DNA of 64,000 nt, from positions 248,001-312,000 of the forward strand of contig NZ_SOAV01000002.1 of the NCBI RefSeq assembly GCF_004364245.1. Reading direction: 5' to 3'. Below the pieces are notes generated by a model. It was not told where the DNA came from. It was given only the letters and a program-made list of their open reading frames with translations, and ran no database searches. How positions within the stretch are numbered: position 1 is the stretch's first letter; every line of letters starts with the position of its first letter. Source of the DNA: Streptomyces sp. BK208. Lineage in GTDB: Bacteria > Actinomycetota > Actinomycetes > Streptomycetales > Streptomycetaceae. The position numbers and the translations under genes were made by a program. This document shows positions 1 through 8,560 of this stretch, in pieces.

Positions 1-546
1 ATGGAGAACCTGCTCGACCCGATGCACGGTGCGTTCCTGCACTCCGAGTCGCACACCATGTTCGCCGGGGACACCACCGCCAAGTTCCGCATCCGCGAGA
101 CGCAGCGGGGCTACTTCTTCGAGAAGACCGACCAGCGGGGCGTCAACTTCGACTGGGTCGAGCTGTGCCACACCGGCGTCGACTGGGTGGACCTGTCCAT
201 CCCCTACCCGCCGTCGGCGGGCCCCGGCGGCCCGTTCGGCATCGTCGGCATGGCCTGCCCGGTGGACGCGGGACGCACCGGCGTCTTCTTCTGGCGCTAC
301 CGGAAGGTGAGCGACTGGCAGCGGGACACCTGGCGGTTCCTGTACAAGACGCTCATCGAGGCCCGCCACTGGGAGGTCCTGGAGCAGGACCGCGTGATGC
401 TGGAGAACATGCCCGCGGACGCCGACCAGCGCGAGAACCTCTACCAGCACGACCTGGGCGTGGTCCGGCTGCGCCGGCTGTACCGGGCCCGGGCGGAACA
501 GCAGTCGAAGGCTCCGGCCGCCGCTCAGCCCGCGTCGGCGCGCTGA
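1..546 (+). CDS. Rieske non-haem iron oxygenase alpha subunit, C-terminal part (partial)
   Basis: This is the catalytic half of an aromatic ring-hydroxylating or O-demethylating oxygenase; the frame is already open at base 1, so the first ATG is probably internal and the Rieske domain lies outside the window. The visible N-terminus has the D-x2-H-x4-H mononuclear iron motif (D6, H9, H14), and the third iron ligand is probably D130 in the LEQD stretch before RVMLENMP, as in VanA- and phthalate-dioxygenase-type enzymes. The substrate cannot be told. The last 22 bases overlap the convergent MarR gene, which could be its regulator. I am sure of the family and unsure of the substrate. Confidence 0.8.
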   Translation: MENLLDPMHGAFLHSESHTMFAGDTTAKFRIRETQRGYFFEKTDQRGVNFDWVELCHTGVDWVDLSIPYPPSAGPGGPFGIVGMACPVDAGRTGVFFWRYRKVSDWQRDTWRFLYKTLIEARHWEVLEQDRVMLENMPADADQRENLYQHDLGVVRLRRLYRARAEQQSKAPAAAQPASAR

Positions 547-1073
547 TCCGGGACGTCGTCGGAATCCACGATCGAGCGTTCCAGCTTCGACAGCAGACGG
601 CCCAGTTGACGGTGCTCGGCGGGCGAGAGCCCGCCGAGCATCCGGCGTTCGTTCTCCAGGTGCTCGCTGAACACCTCGTCCACCTTGGCCAGGCCCGCCT
701 CGGTGAGCCGCGAGTACACCACGCGCCGGTCCTCGGCGTCCCGCTCGCGCACCAGCAGGCCGTCCTTCTCCAGCCGGTCCAGGCGCAGTGTCACCCCCGC
801 CGAGGAGACCAGCCCGGAGGCCGCGAGCTGCCCGGCGGTCAGCCGGTACGGGGCCCCGGCCCGGCGCAGCGCGGTCAGCACGTCGAACCCGGCGACGGAC
901 AGCCCGTGTTCGTCGAGCCGCGAGGTCATCCGCGACTGGTACTGCAGATACGACCGGTGCAGCCGGGCCAGCACCTCCAGCGGGGAGGTGTCCAGCTCGG
1001 GCCGCTCACGGGCCCAGTCCCCGACGATCCCCGCCACCGCGTCCGGCCGCTTCGCCGCCCTGCCCTGCGCCAT
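525..1073 (-). CDS. MarR-family transcriptional regulator
   Basis: A 182-aa winged-helix regulator. The core has the MarR layout: helices up to about residue 60, recognition region LTAGQLAASGLVSSAGVTLRLDRLEKDGLL, and the wing with the family DxRxxxxxLT signature (DAEDRRVVYSRLTEAG). Such proteins usually bind a small aromatic or acyl ligand and repress themselves and a neighbour. It is convergent with, and overlaps by 22 bases, the Rieske oxygenase gene. A short palindrome sits 37 bases upstream of its ATG and is a plausible autoregulatory operator. The ligand is unknown. Confidence 0.9.
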   Translation of the reverse strand: MAQGRAAKRPDAVAGIVGDWARERPELDTSPLEVLARLHRSYLQYQSRMTSRLDEHGLSVAGFDVLTALRRAGAPYRLTAGQLAASGLVSSAGVTLRLDRLEKDGLLVRERDAEDRRVVYSRLTEAGLAKVDEVFSEHLENERRMLGGLSPAEHRQLGRLLSKLERSIVDSDDVPDQRADAG

Positions 1074-1109
1074 GTCTTCCCCTCGCGGCGTACGTTCAGA
1101 TACAGAAAT

Positions 1110-1121
1110 CTTAGCCCTAAG
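1110..1121. promoter_or_regulatory. Candidate MarR operator
   Basis: CTTAG-CC-CTAAG is a 12-base inverted repeat lying 37 bases upstream of the MarR start codon. MarR proteins usually bind short AT-centred palindromes of this size in their own promoters. That it binds this regulator is inference. Confidence 0.4.
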
Positions 1122-1699
1122 GGAAAAGCTGGCCCCGGCTCCGGCCCTTCAACGGCCGCCCCCGCGTCCCGCGGCGGTCAGGGTGAGGCGGATCGTCACG
1201 ACGCGGGGCGACCGGATCAGGCCGCTCAGAGGGCGGGGCGGAGCAAGGGTGGGGCAAGGACGAACTGCATGTGTCGGTGCCTCTCTCTCTGATCGCTGTG
1301 ATCGATGCGGCTCCTGAGGGAACGGCGCCCGCTGCTCCGGGAAGCAAGGCCGTGAAACGGGGGGCGGTCGCTGGGGCGAGCCCGTGAGTCGGGGGATGCA
1401 GGTGCATATTCCGCAGGTCAGCGACCGTTCCTATGACGCTGGCCCGGAGTTTGCAGGCATGAGGCGTCCGGGGGAATGGCCTTTCAGGCCTGGACCCGCT
1501 CGCCACTCATATGGCCCCGACACCCATTTGATCATCTGTGACCGAGCAGTTCTGCAACCGAGGGGTCATAGTCCGAAAGATGGCAACAACCCATCGCATG
1601 CAGTGCTCGGCAGGTGAGCCACCCCATCTCAAGACGTCTCAAAGACTCTGGGTGCAGTCAGTGGATTTCTTCTAGTCTCCTGTATCTCAACGGAACTTG
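1122..1699. other. Intergenic stretch without a convincing gene
   Basis: About 580 bases between the MarR promoter and the next gene. Base composition falls, especially after 1400, with runs such as ATTTGATCATCTGTGACC. Short open frames exist on both strands, but none has a clear Shine-Dalgarno sequence, Streptomyces-like codon positions or a recognisable motif. I see no tRNA and no strong hairpin. Confidence 0.5.
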
Positions 1700-2491
1700 A
1701 TGCCTGGGAGATTTGCGTTGTCTTCCGCACCGCCACCACCTCAGAACAGCCCGAACCCAGGGCCAGGCCCGACGGCCGGCGCGGGGTGGGGGCCACCAGC
1801 CTCCCCTCCACGTCAGTCACGCTTGCGCCAGTTCCGGAACTGGTTCACAGGCCTGAGCGAAGCAGGCAAGGTCGGTCTCATTGCCGCGCTCGTCACGACC
1901 GTCGGCAGTGGGGTCTTCGGCTTGATCGCCGCCGGCATTCCCCTATTCGGCGACGGCGGTAGGGACGGTAAGCCAGAGGCTGCAGCTGAGTCGTCGGAAC
2001 ACGCTTCCCAGGAGACGCACAGTACGACGCCGTCAGCCAGCGCCACTCCGTCGGAGATCCAGCCCGCTGGGTCTGATGCACCGGGGAGTCCAGCTCCGAG
2101 TGCGACGCTGAGTCCCGACTCGGACGCGATCCAGTACACAGGGACCGTTCGCATCGCGTATGCGGGACCGGACCTCGACGTCGTCCCTCCGAGAATCGAT
2201 GAGAACGACAACGACGTCCACTTGGGACTCGTCGAACCGCCGCGCATTTCGACTGGCTTGTCCAGCTCGGCGCTGGCGCTGTGGTCAGACTCGACCATGC
2301 CCAGCAGACAGCAGTGTTCCGACCTGATCTCCACCCAGACCATTGACCCGGTGGAGGTGAAGAAGGGAACGATTCTCTGTCTTCGGACAGATGCCGGACG
2401 CATCGCCGTTCTCACAGTCACGGCGACGAGCAATGGCTTCAATGCCGGTGAAATGGCGCAGGTGACGGTGTGGTCAAGGATTGACGATTGA
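1700..2491 (+). CDS. Orphan single-pass membrane protein
   Basis: I do not recognise a family. The 263-aa product has a proline-rich N-terminus (about residues 10-40, PPPPQNSPNP region), a basic stretch, one hydrophobic segment at about 57-82 (GLIAALVTTVGSGVFGLIAAGIPLF), a Ser/Thr/Pro-rich linker to about 150 and a C-terminal globular part of about 110 residues with two cysteines (QQCSDLI and TILCLR) that could form a disulfide outside the cell. The start is uncertain: TTG-ATG are adjacent at 1697-1702 and no clear ribosome site is visible. Codon use is less GC3-biased than its neighbours, which suggests transfer. It is convergent with the helicase operon. Confidence 0.6.
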   Translation: MPGRFALSSAPPPPQNSPNPGPGPTAGAGWGPPASPPRQSRLRQFRNWFTGLSEAGKVGLIAALVTTVGSGVFGLIAAGIPLFGDGGRDGKPEAAAESSEHASQETHSTTPSASATPSEIQPAGSDAPGSPAPSATLSPDSDAIQYTGTVRIAYAGPDLDVVPPRIDENDNDVHLGLVEPPRISTGLSSSALALWSDSTMPSRQQCSDLISTQTIDPVEVKKGTILCLRTDAGRIAVLTVTATSNGFNAGEMAQVTVWSRIDD

Positions 2492-2624
2492 CAGGCCTCG
2501 TGGCGCCCCGCAAGACGGCTTCGTCGCAGGACCCGGGGCTTCCAGCGCTGTGATCTGTTCCCACGTCCTTCGGCCGCCTCCGGCGACATGCCGGACTCGA
2601 TCCGGAGGTCGGTCGGCGCCCCGG

Positions 2625-3986
2625 TCAGGGCCGCCAGGTCACCCGGTGCTCGCCGAGGTGCGCCAGCACCGCGTGGTTGGCCTCCCATCCGTCCGGGAAC
2701 TTCACCAGCGTGCCCAGCTGGACCGGTTCCGTGGACGGGTAGTCGTCCAGCAGCTCGCCCACGCCCTCGCGGCAGACCACGATGCACGCGTGCCGGTGCC
2801 GGGAGGCCAGGACGCACAGGCGGCCGGTCTCCAGGTGGAAGGCGGTGGCGTCGGGACGGCCGGAGAGGGGGTGCAGGACGACCGTGACGTCGTACTCGCG
2901 GCCCTGGAGACGGTTCGCCGTGTCGACCGTCACGTCGCTCACCCCGAGGTCGGCCAGCGCCGCACGGACCGCCGCCGCCTGGTCCCGGTGCGCGGTGCCG
3001 ACGGCGACGCGCGCGGCGGTCAGCGGGGCGGGCTCCGGTGAGCGTTCGGACGTCGCCCGGCCCTCCCGGTCGAGGAGACGCCGGACCACCGCCGCCACCG
3101 CCCGCACCGCCTCCGGGTCGGTGCGCGGGGTGTGCCGCGCGGGCAGCTCCAGCAGCCCCCAGCCGCAGGACGCGGCCTCGTCGATCACCCGGTCGGGGCC
3201 CGAGCCGTCCGACGGCACCGCGAAGGCCAGGCTCCGGTCGCCGTGGCCGGTGCCGCTGCGGAACGGCGTGTACGGGTAGAAGGCGTCGGAGACCAGCCGG
3301 GCCGCCGACGCCGGAAGCCGCCAGGAGACCGGCAGGCGGTGCTGGGGCAGGTCCGGGTTGTGGGCGAGCAGTGTCGTGACCGCCGAGGACGACGGGTCGT
3401 AGGCCAGGCCCGCCCACTGCTCGCTGCCGACCGTCGCGAACGGGTCCAGCTGACCGGGGTCGCCCACGAACAGCGCCCGCTCGAAGAGCCCGGCGACCGC
3501 GAGCAGGGAGTCCGAGCGCATCTGGTACGCCTCGTCGACGATCGCGTGCCGCCACGGCTCGTCCACCGAGACGTGCGCCCACTTCGCCGCCGTCGAGAGC
3601 ACGACGGCCAGCCCGGCGAGGTCGGCGGCCTTAGCCGACTTGCGGACGTTGTCCAGCGCGTCGAGCGCCTTGTCGTACGGGTCGGCGTCGCTGCTGTGCA
3701 GACGGCCCACCGGGAGGTCCGGGTTCTTCTCGGCCAGGCGCAGCACCAGGTCGTCGACCTGGGCGTTGGTCTGCGCGACCACCATCAGGGGGCGGCCCGC
3801 CTCGGCCAGTTCCAGCGCGGCCCGCACCACGAGCGTGGACTTGCCGGCCCCGGGCGGGGAGTCGACGACGACACCGCGCTGCGTGCCGTGCAGGGTGTCG
3901 TGGAGGATCGCCGCGGTGGCGCGGGCCGCCTCCGCGCCCGGGTCGAAGGCCGGGGGAGCGGAGACGGCGAGGGTCTCGGCGGTCAC
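2625..3986 (-). CDS. SF1 Upf1-like helicase / AAA ATPase
   Basis: The 453-aa protein is a predicted ATP-driven nucleic-acid motor. Helicase motifs appear in order: Walker A PPGAGKST (44-51), a Q-containing Ia segment VVAQTNAQ (69-76), Walker B IVDEAYQ (149-155), motif III GDPGQL (175-180), motif IV around SWRLP (221-225), motif V TANRLQGREYDVTVV (356-370) and motif VI around ASRHRHA (394-400). DEAYQ and the RLQGREYD motif place it in the Upf1/Dna2-like branch of SF1. Its ATG overlaps the stop of the upstream gene (ATGA), so it is translationally coupled to the unknown protein and the nuclease. It is shorter than typical SF1 helicases and lacks obvious 1B/2B insertions. Confidence 0.85.
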   Translation of the reverse strand: MTAETLAVSAPPAFDPGAEAARATAAILHDTLHGTQRGVVVDSPPGAGKSTLVVRAALELAEAGRPLMVVAQTNAQVDDLVLRLAEKNPDLPVGRLHSSDADPYDKALDALDNVRKSAKAADLAGLAVVLSTAAKWAHVSVDEPWRHAIVDEAYQMRSDSLLAVAGLFERALFVGDPGQLDPFATVGSEQWAGLAYDPSSSAVTTLLAHNPDLPQHRLPVSWRLPASAARLVSDAFYPYTPFRSGTGHGDRSLAFAVPSDGSGPDRVIDEAASCGWGLLELPARHTPRTDPEAVRAVAAVVRRLLDREGRATSERSPEPAPLTAARVAVGTAHRDQAAAVRAALADLGVSDVTVDTANRLQGREYDVTVVLHPLSGRPDATAFHLETGRLCVLASRHRHACIVVCREGVGELLDDYPSTEPVQLGTLVKFPDGWEANHAVLAHLGEHRVTWRP

Positions 3987-5626
3987 AGCACGTCCTCCTC
4001 GGTCTGGGCGTCGGCGGCCTCCGGCACGGCCGCCGCCTCACCGGGCGGCCCGCCGTGCGTCCACGGGGTCTGCTCGGGGTCGGGGAGCTTCGCTCCGCCC
4101 CGCTGCTCGTGCTCGAAGAGCGTGAAGCAGACCAGGTCGCCCTTCTCGGGCACCGACCCGGCCTCGGGCTCCTTGCCGCGGCCCATCTTGTCCAGGATCC
4201 GCAGGACCAGCGTGCCGTCGTCCCGCTCGGCGCGCTCCCCGTGCCCGCCGCCGGGGGCGTCCGCGCCCGCCGGTCCGACGTACTCGGCCGCCTGCGGCCT
4301 GCCGCCCAGCGAGCGGTAGACCTTCACCCGCTCGCCCAGGTGCGGGCGGTCGTCCGTGCGTACCGTCACCAGCGGGCGCGGACTGGGCCGCTTGCTCTCG
4401 CTGTACGCCATGACCACGTCGACCACCTCGCCCGCGAACGCCTCCCCGGCCAGCCGCCGCCCGGCCATCACCAGCGGATCGTCCAGCGCCTCCTGGGCCT
4501 CCAGTCGGGCCTGCTCGCGCTCGCGCGTGGCCAGCTTGTTCGCCGCCGTCACCGCGTCGTCGCGGCGCGGCTGCGGGGGCTCGCCGGCCAGGACCCGGTC
4601 GCGGTGGGAGGTGAACGACCAGCGGTCGCGGGTCCAGCGCTCCTCGGTGTGCGCCCCCTCGGGCAGCTCCCGCAGCAGGTCGAGACCCCGCCACACCGCG
4701 TCCCAGGTGGGCCGGGTACGGCTCTCGACCAGGGCGCGGATCTCCCGCTCGGCGGCCGTGAGCGCGCCCAGCCGGCCGTCGGCCTGCACGCCGTCCTCGG
4801 CGGCGGCCAGCGCGGCACGGGCGCGGTCGTAGCGCTCGATGGCGGGGGCGAGCAGCTTGTTGTCGAAGGCCGGGTCGGTCGCCGGGCCCGCGGGCGGGCA
4901 CAGCAGCTGGCCGTCGGCGTCACGGGCCAGCTCGGCGCGGCGGGCCGCCTCGGCGCCGGACAGGCCCGTGCCGTCCGGCGCGATCCACGCCAGCAGGGCG
5001 CCCAGGTGCTGGTCCTCCAGCGTGGACTGCCCGGTCGCCCAGTGCCGGCCCAGCAGGTCGGTCACGGCGAGCAGCAGCGAGGAGCCGGGCACGCGGGCAC
5101 GCTCGCCGAAGTGGGTCAGCCAGCGGCCGAGCAGCGGCACCCGCGGCGGCGCGGGGTGCGGGGTCTCGGGGTCCTGCTCCGCCGTACGCCGAAAGCGCAT
5201 GGACCGGCCGAGCAGCCGTACGAAGTCGATGCCCGCGCGGCTCGGCACGACGAGCTGCGCGGCGTCCGCGCACAGGTCGACCTCGACCTTGACCCGCTTG
5301 CCCGTCTCCGGGTCGGTCTCGGTGCGCTCGGCGGCCTCGACGCTCTCCGCGTACGCCTCGACGTACGGCAGCACGATGTCCGCCAGCTCGGCGAGGAACG
5401 CGAAGCGCAGGTCGCGGTCGCGGGGCTGCGGCACGACCAGCAGGTGCAGTGCGTCGCGGTCGGTGCCGACCAGCGCGCCGAGCGGGGCCCCGGCCTCACC
5501 GGCGGTGATCAGCGGGACGAAGACCAGCGGGCGGTCGGACAGGTGCCGGTGCCGGACGGTGGCGGCGGGCTGGGCCCGGCCCGAGTGCACGGCCTCCAGC
5601 CGGGCGAGCGTGGTGATCAGCGACAT
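3983..5626 (-). CDS. Unknown protein of the nuclease-helicase operon
   Basis: The 547-aa product has no domain I can name. The N-terminal 150 residues look like a globular alpha/beta fold (LVFVPLITAGEAGAPLGALVGTD). Mid-protein there is a helix-rich, Glu/Arg-rich stretch (about 270-420) with possible coiled coil. A beta-rich region follows (VTVRTDDRPHLGERVKVYRSLGG, about 430-470), then an acidic proline-rich tail. No Walker, nuclease or HTH motif is seen. The start ATG at 5626 overlaps the end of the nuclease gene by 10 bases, and the stop overlaps the helicase start, so the three proteins are likely made together. An accessory, scaffold or DNA-binding subunit is the simplest guess. Confidence 0.85.
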   Translation of the reverse strand: MSLITTLARLEAVHSGRAQPAATVRHRHLSDRPLVFVPLITAGEAGAPLGALVGTDRDALHLLVVPQPRDRDLRFAFLAELADIVLPYVEAYAESVEAAERTETDPETGKRVKVEVDLCADAAQLVVPSRAGIDFVRLLGRSMRFRRTAEQDPETPHPAPPRVPLLGRWLTHFGERARVPGSSLLLAVTDLLGRHWATGQSTLEDQHLGALLAWIAPDGTGLSGAEAARRAELARDADGQLLCPPAGPATDPAFDNKLLAPAIERYDRARAALAAAEDGVQADGRLGALTAAEREIRALVESRTRPTWDAVWRGLDLLRELPEGAHTEERWTRDRWSFTSHRDRVLAGEPPQPRRDDAVTAANKLATREREQARLEAQEALDDPLVMAGRRLAGEAFAGEVVDVVMAYSESKRPSPRPLVTVRTDDRPHLGERVKVYRSLGGRPQAAEYVGPAGADAPGGGHGERAERDDGTLVLRILDKMGRGKEPEAGSVPEKGDLVCFTLFEHEQRGGAKLPDPEQTPWTHGGPPGEAAAVPEAADAQTEEDVL

Positions 5627-6852
5627 GCGGACACCTCGCCGTCCCCGGCGCCCGCCGCGGCGCCGGGGCGGGCGCCGGCCGTCGCGAGTGCCTCCGCGCG
5701 CAGCCGGGCCGCCCGGCGCAGCGCGGCCACCGCCGGGTCGTCCGGGTCGCCGGTCTCGCCGCGGGCCGCGGCCAGCACCTCCTCGACCGTGGAGAGACCG
5801 CCCAGCTCGGCCCGCACCGGACGCCCCAGGGAGGTCACCGCACCGGCCTCCCGGGACCGGGCGCGGCAGTGGAAGGCCAGCTCGCACGTGGACAGGCACT
5901 CGGGCGCGTACGCCGCCGGGACCGCGTCGACCGAGGCCGTCAGCTCCTCGGCCGGCAGCCCGGGGGAGAAGCAGACGCCCTCGGGGAGCGCGTCGGTGAT
6001 CTCCTCGATGCGGGTCAGCCGGGCCAGCTGGCGGTCGGTCACGGCACGCTGCTTGCGCACGTCGACGGCGGACGCGGTGGGCAGGTTGGAGAAGTCCTTG
6101 GGACAGACCAGCAGGACGCGGTGGCGCACGCGCGGGGCGGGGGCGAGCCGGGCGGCGACCTGCTCCAGGGCCAGCACGTACACGGCGGCCTGCCGCGCGG
6201 CGGCGCCCACCTTCGCCGCGTCGGCCGAGCCGTCCAGCAGGGGGAACGACTTGATCTCCACGACCGTCCAGCTGCCGTCCGGATGCACCACCACGGCGTC
6301 CGGCTCCAGGAACGCCGGTGACCCGGCGACGTCGAGGGCGAGCATCGGATGGTCGAGCAGCGTCCAGGCGCCGGGCGTGCCGGTGGCCGCCTCGCGCAGC
6401 GCCAGCGCCGTCCGCGCGGTGCGCCCCTCGGGCCCGGCCGCGGACAGATCGGGCACGTGCACCGGGGCCTCGGCGGGCGGCACGGCACCCCGGTCCAGCT
6501 TCTCGTGCGCGAGGCGCAGCAGCTCGGCGCCGCCGTCCGCCTTCACCTTGGCCTCGAAGGCGTTGCCCCGGGTCAGGGCGAACTGCGACTGCCCGAAGGC
6601 CGCCGGTGAGCCCAGCGCACTCGCCAGCGAGCCCTTGTCCACCCCGGCGCCGTCGAGGACCGCGCGCCGACGGCATCCCGGGTTGGCGGCGAGGGCGGCC
6701 AGGGCGCGTGCGTCCAGCGCCTTGGCCGGTACGTCGGGACCGCGCAGCTCAGCGAGCCGGTGCCGGAGTCTCGTCCCCCGCGTCCGAGGGGGCGGGGTCC
6801 GGCTCGGCTCCCGCTCCGAACCGCTGCTCGCGCTGCCGTGGGATTCGCTCAC
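5617..6852 (-). CDS. RecB/Cas4-type PD-(D/E)XK nuclease with candidate Fe-S cysteines
   Basis: Numbered from the GTG at 6852 (411 aa). The nuclease signature is intact: an early RGNAFE box (95-100), D185 in EPDAVVV, E199 and K201 in VVEIKS, then Q221-x3-Y225, the QxxxY motif special to RecB/AddB/Cas4 nucleases. One cysteine precedes the core (C60) and three follow as C319-x3-C323-x5-C329. This is the arrangement of a 4Fe-4S staple as in AddB, Cas4 and Dna2, but with x3 where x2 is usual. Start choice is uncertain: an in-frame TTG lies at 6882, and any of the starts overlaps the PAP2 gene by more than 100 bases. The gene is coupled to the downstream unknown and helicase genes. Confidence 0.75.
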   Translation of the reverse strand: MSESHGSASSGSEREPSRTPPPRTRGTRLRHRLAELRGPDVPAKALDARALAALAANPGCRRRAVLDGAGVDKGSLASALGSPAAFGQSQFALTRGNAFEAKVKADGGAELLRLAHEKLDRGAVPPAEAPVHVPDLSAAGPEGRTARTALALREAATGTPGAWTLLDHPMLALDVAGSPAFLEPDAVVVHPDGSWTVVEIKSFPLLDGSADAAKVGAAARQAAVYVLALEQVAARLAPAPRVRHRVLLVCPKDFSNLPTASAVDVRKQRAVTDRQLARLTRIEEITDALPEGVCFSPGLPAEELTASVDAVPAAYAPECLSTCELAFHCRARSREAGAVTSLGRPVRAELGGLSTVEEVLAAARGETGDPDDPAVAALRRAARLRAEALATAGARPGAAAGAGDGEVSACR

Positions 6853-7750
6853 CCGCGGAAGTCTGACATCCACCACTGACAATCGCGGAACCCGTGCTCC
6901 CGGCGGCCGGGGCGGAGGCGGCAGCGGGGGCGCCGGCGGCAGCGGGCGCGGAGCCGGCCGCGGCCGGTGCGAGACGGGCCGGCAGCAGGGTCCGGATCCG
7001 CTGCGCGGTCCGCAGCACGAACGGCGTCAGCAGCAGCCCCGCCCCCATCACGGCCGCACCCGCGACCGCGTCGAGGAAGTAGTGGTTCGCGGTGCCCATG
7101 ACCACGATCGTGGTCACCAGCGGGTAGACGACGGCGGCCACCTTCGTCGTGCGCGTGCCGCCGTAGCGCCACAGCATCACCCCGCACCACAGCGCCCAGC
7201 CCACGTGCAGACTCGGCATCGCCGCGTACTGGTTGGTCATGCCGCCCATGCCGCGCGGCGCACTCGCCTCGCCGCCCCACCAGCCGTACGAGCTGTACTG
7301 GGCCATCGTGTCGACGAAGCCGTGACCGGAGTCCAGCAGCCGGGGCGGGCAGGTAGGCAGCAGGGTGAAGCCGATGAGACCTATGAACGTGGACGTCATC
7401 AGCCAGGTGCGCGCGGCCCGGTAGCGCACCGCGCGGGAGCGGAAGAGCCACACCAGGATCGCCGGGGTGACCAGGTAGTGCAGCGACGCGTACCAGAAGT
7501 CCGCCGGGACACCGATCCAGGGCTCGCTGGTGAAGAGACGGTTGAGGGGGTGCTCCGCGTTGAGGAAGAGCGCCTTCTCGATGTCCAGGATGGCCACGCC
7601 GTGGTCGACGGCGTCGGCCACGTCGCCGCGCACGAGCAGCCGCCCGGCGCTGTAGCAGGCGTACACGAGGACGATGAGCGGCAGCTCGGTCCACCAGCGC
7701 AGCCGAGTTTTCGGGGCCGCCTCGGTGCCCGGTGTCTCGGTGTGCGGCAA
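6749..7750 (-). CDS. PAP2-family membrane phosphatase (AUR1-like)
   Basis: An integral membrane lipid phosphatase or phosphotransferase of about 333 aa. About six hydrophobic helices are visible, with the active-site motifs MPSLHVGWALW and ANHYFLDAVAG, the form found in AUR1/inositol-phosphorylceramide-synthase-like PAP2 proteins. I chose the TTG at 7750 because GGGGGAGGG lies eight bases upstream; a GTG eight codons further upstream has no comparable site. The C-terminal 80 residues are an Ala/Pro/Gly-rich cytoplasmic tail that runs more than 100 bases into the nuclease gene in another frame. The gene lies first in the minus-strand run ahead of the nuclease-helicase genes, but functional linkage is unproven. 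Confidence 0.8.
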   Translation of the reverse strand: MPHTETPGTEAAPKTRLRWWTELPLIVLVYACYSAGRLLVRGDVADAVDHGVAILDIEKALFLNAEHPLNRLFTSEPWIGVPADFWYASLHYLVTPAILVWLFRSRAVRYRAARTWLMTSTFIGLIGFTLLPTCPPRLLDSGHGFVDTMAQYSSYGWWGGEASAPRGMGGMTNQYAAMPSLHVGWALWCGVMLWRYGGTRTTKVAAVVYPLVTTIVVMGTANHYFLDAVAGAAVMGAGLLLTPFVLRTAQRIRTLLPARLAPAAAGSAPAAAGAPAAASAPAAGSTGSAIVSGGCQTSAGERIPRQREQRFGAGAEPDPAPSDAGDETPAPAR

Positions 7751-7963
7751 TCCGATCGCCCTCCCCCTTCTCACGCTTCTCACGTCTCGCTCACTCGTGC
7801 GCCCGGACGGACGCGGGCGAGCCACTCTACGGCCTCGCCGGAAGCGCTCCGCGAAGCGCCCTCGGACCGGATAGACGCGGGCACTGCCCCTCGGGTTGCC
7901 CGCACGGACGGTACGGGATGATGGAAGCGTCCCCTCAGACATTTCTCCCGGAAAGGCCCTTCC

Positions 7964-8560
7964 ATGGCACCGCGCATCCTGCTGGCCCGGCACGGACAGA
8001 CGGAATGGTCGCTGTCCGGCAGACACACCGGCAGGACCGACGTGCCGCTCCTGGAGGAGGGCCGGCGCGGCGCGAAGCTGCTCGGCGAGCGGCTGCACCG
8101 GGCACCGCTGGACGGGCTGCCCGGCGTGGAGGTGCGGACCAGCCCGCTGGTGCGCGCGAGCGAGACCTGCGAGCTGGCGGGGTTCGGCGGGCGTGCCCGG
8201 ACCTGGGACGCGCTGATGGAGTGGGACTACGGGGCCTACGAGGGCATGACGCCGGACCAGATCCAGGCCGTGCGGCCCGGCTGGCTGATCTGGCGGGACG
8301 GGGTGCCCGACGGGGAGAGTGTGAGCGACGTCACCGCGCGCGCGGACGAGGTGGTGGCGTGGGCGCGGGAGGCGGAGCGGGACGTGCTCGTCTTCGCCCA
8401 CGGGCACGTGCTGCGAGCCATCGGGGCGCGGTGGCTGGGGCTGCCGGTGTCGTTCGGGGCGCGGATACGGCTGAATCCGACGTCGCTGTCGGTGCTGGGG
8501 TGGGCGTACGGGGAGCCGGCGGTGGAGAGCTGGAACGACTCCGGGCATCTCGTCGGCTGA
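7964..8560 (+). CDS. Histidine phosphatase (phosphoglycerate mutase-like)
   Basis: This 198-aa protein of the branch-1 histidine phosphatase family hydrolyses small phosphate esters or phosphoproteins in the cytoplasm. The phosphorylated histidine motif is ARHGQTEW (8-15), the second conserved Arg is in [12 protein letters not shown], the acid/base Glu lies in EWDYGAYEG, and the second catalytic His is in [12 protein letters not shown]. Length is normal. GGAAAGG precedes the ATG at a good distance. The stop codon falls inside the first copy of a heptamer tandem array. The substrate is unknown. Confidence 0.9.
   Translation: MAPRILLARHGQTEWSLSGRHTGRTDVPLLEEGRRGAKLLGERLHRAPLDGLPGVEVRTSPLVRASETCELAGFGGRARTWDALMEWDYGAYEGMTPDQIQAVRPGWLIWRDGVPDGESVSDVTARADEVVAWAREAERDVLVFAHGHVLRAIGARWLGLPVSFGARIRLNPTSLSVLGWAYGEPAVESWNDSGHLVG

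Noticed and set aside
5627..6676. N-terminal extension of the unknown middle protein
   Set aside because: The frame stays open upstream of the ATG at 5626 but overlaps the nuclease frame, whose motifs are intact, so the extension is a shadow.
4055..7921. A 1288-codon open frame on the plus strand opposite the nuclease-helicase operon
   Set aside because: It is antisense to four genes with clear motifs; its composition (Arg, Gly, Val, Gln rich) is that of a high-GC shadow frame, and it has no domain.
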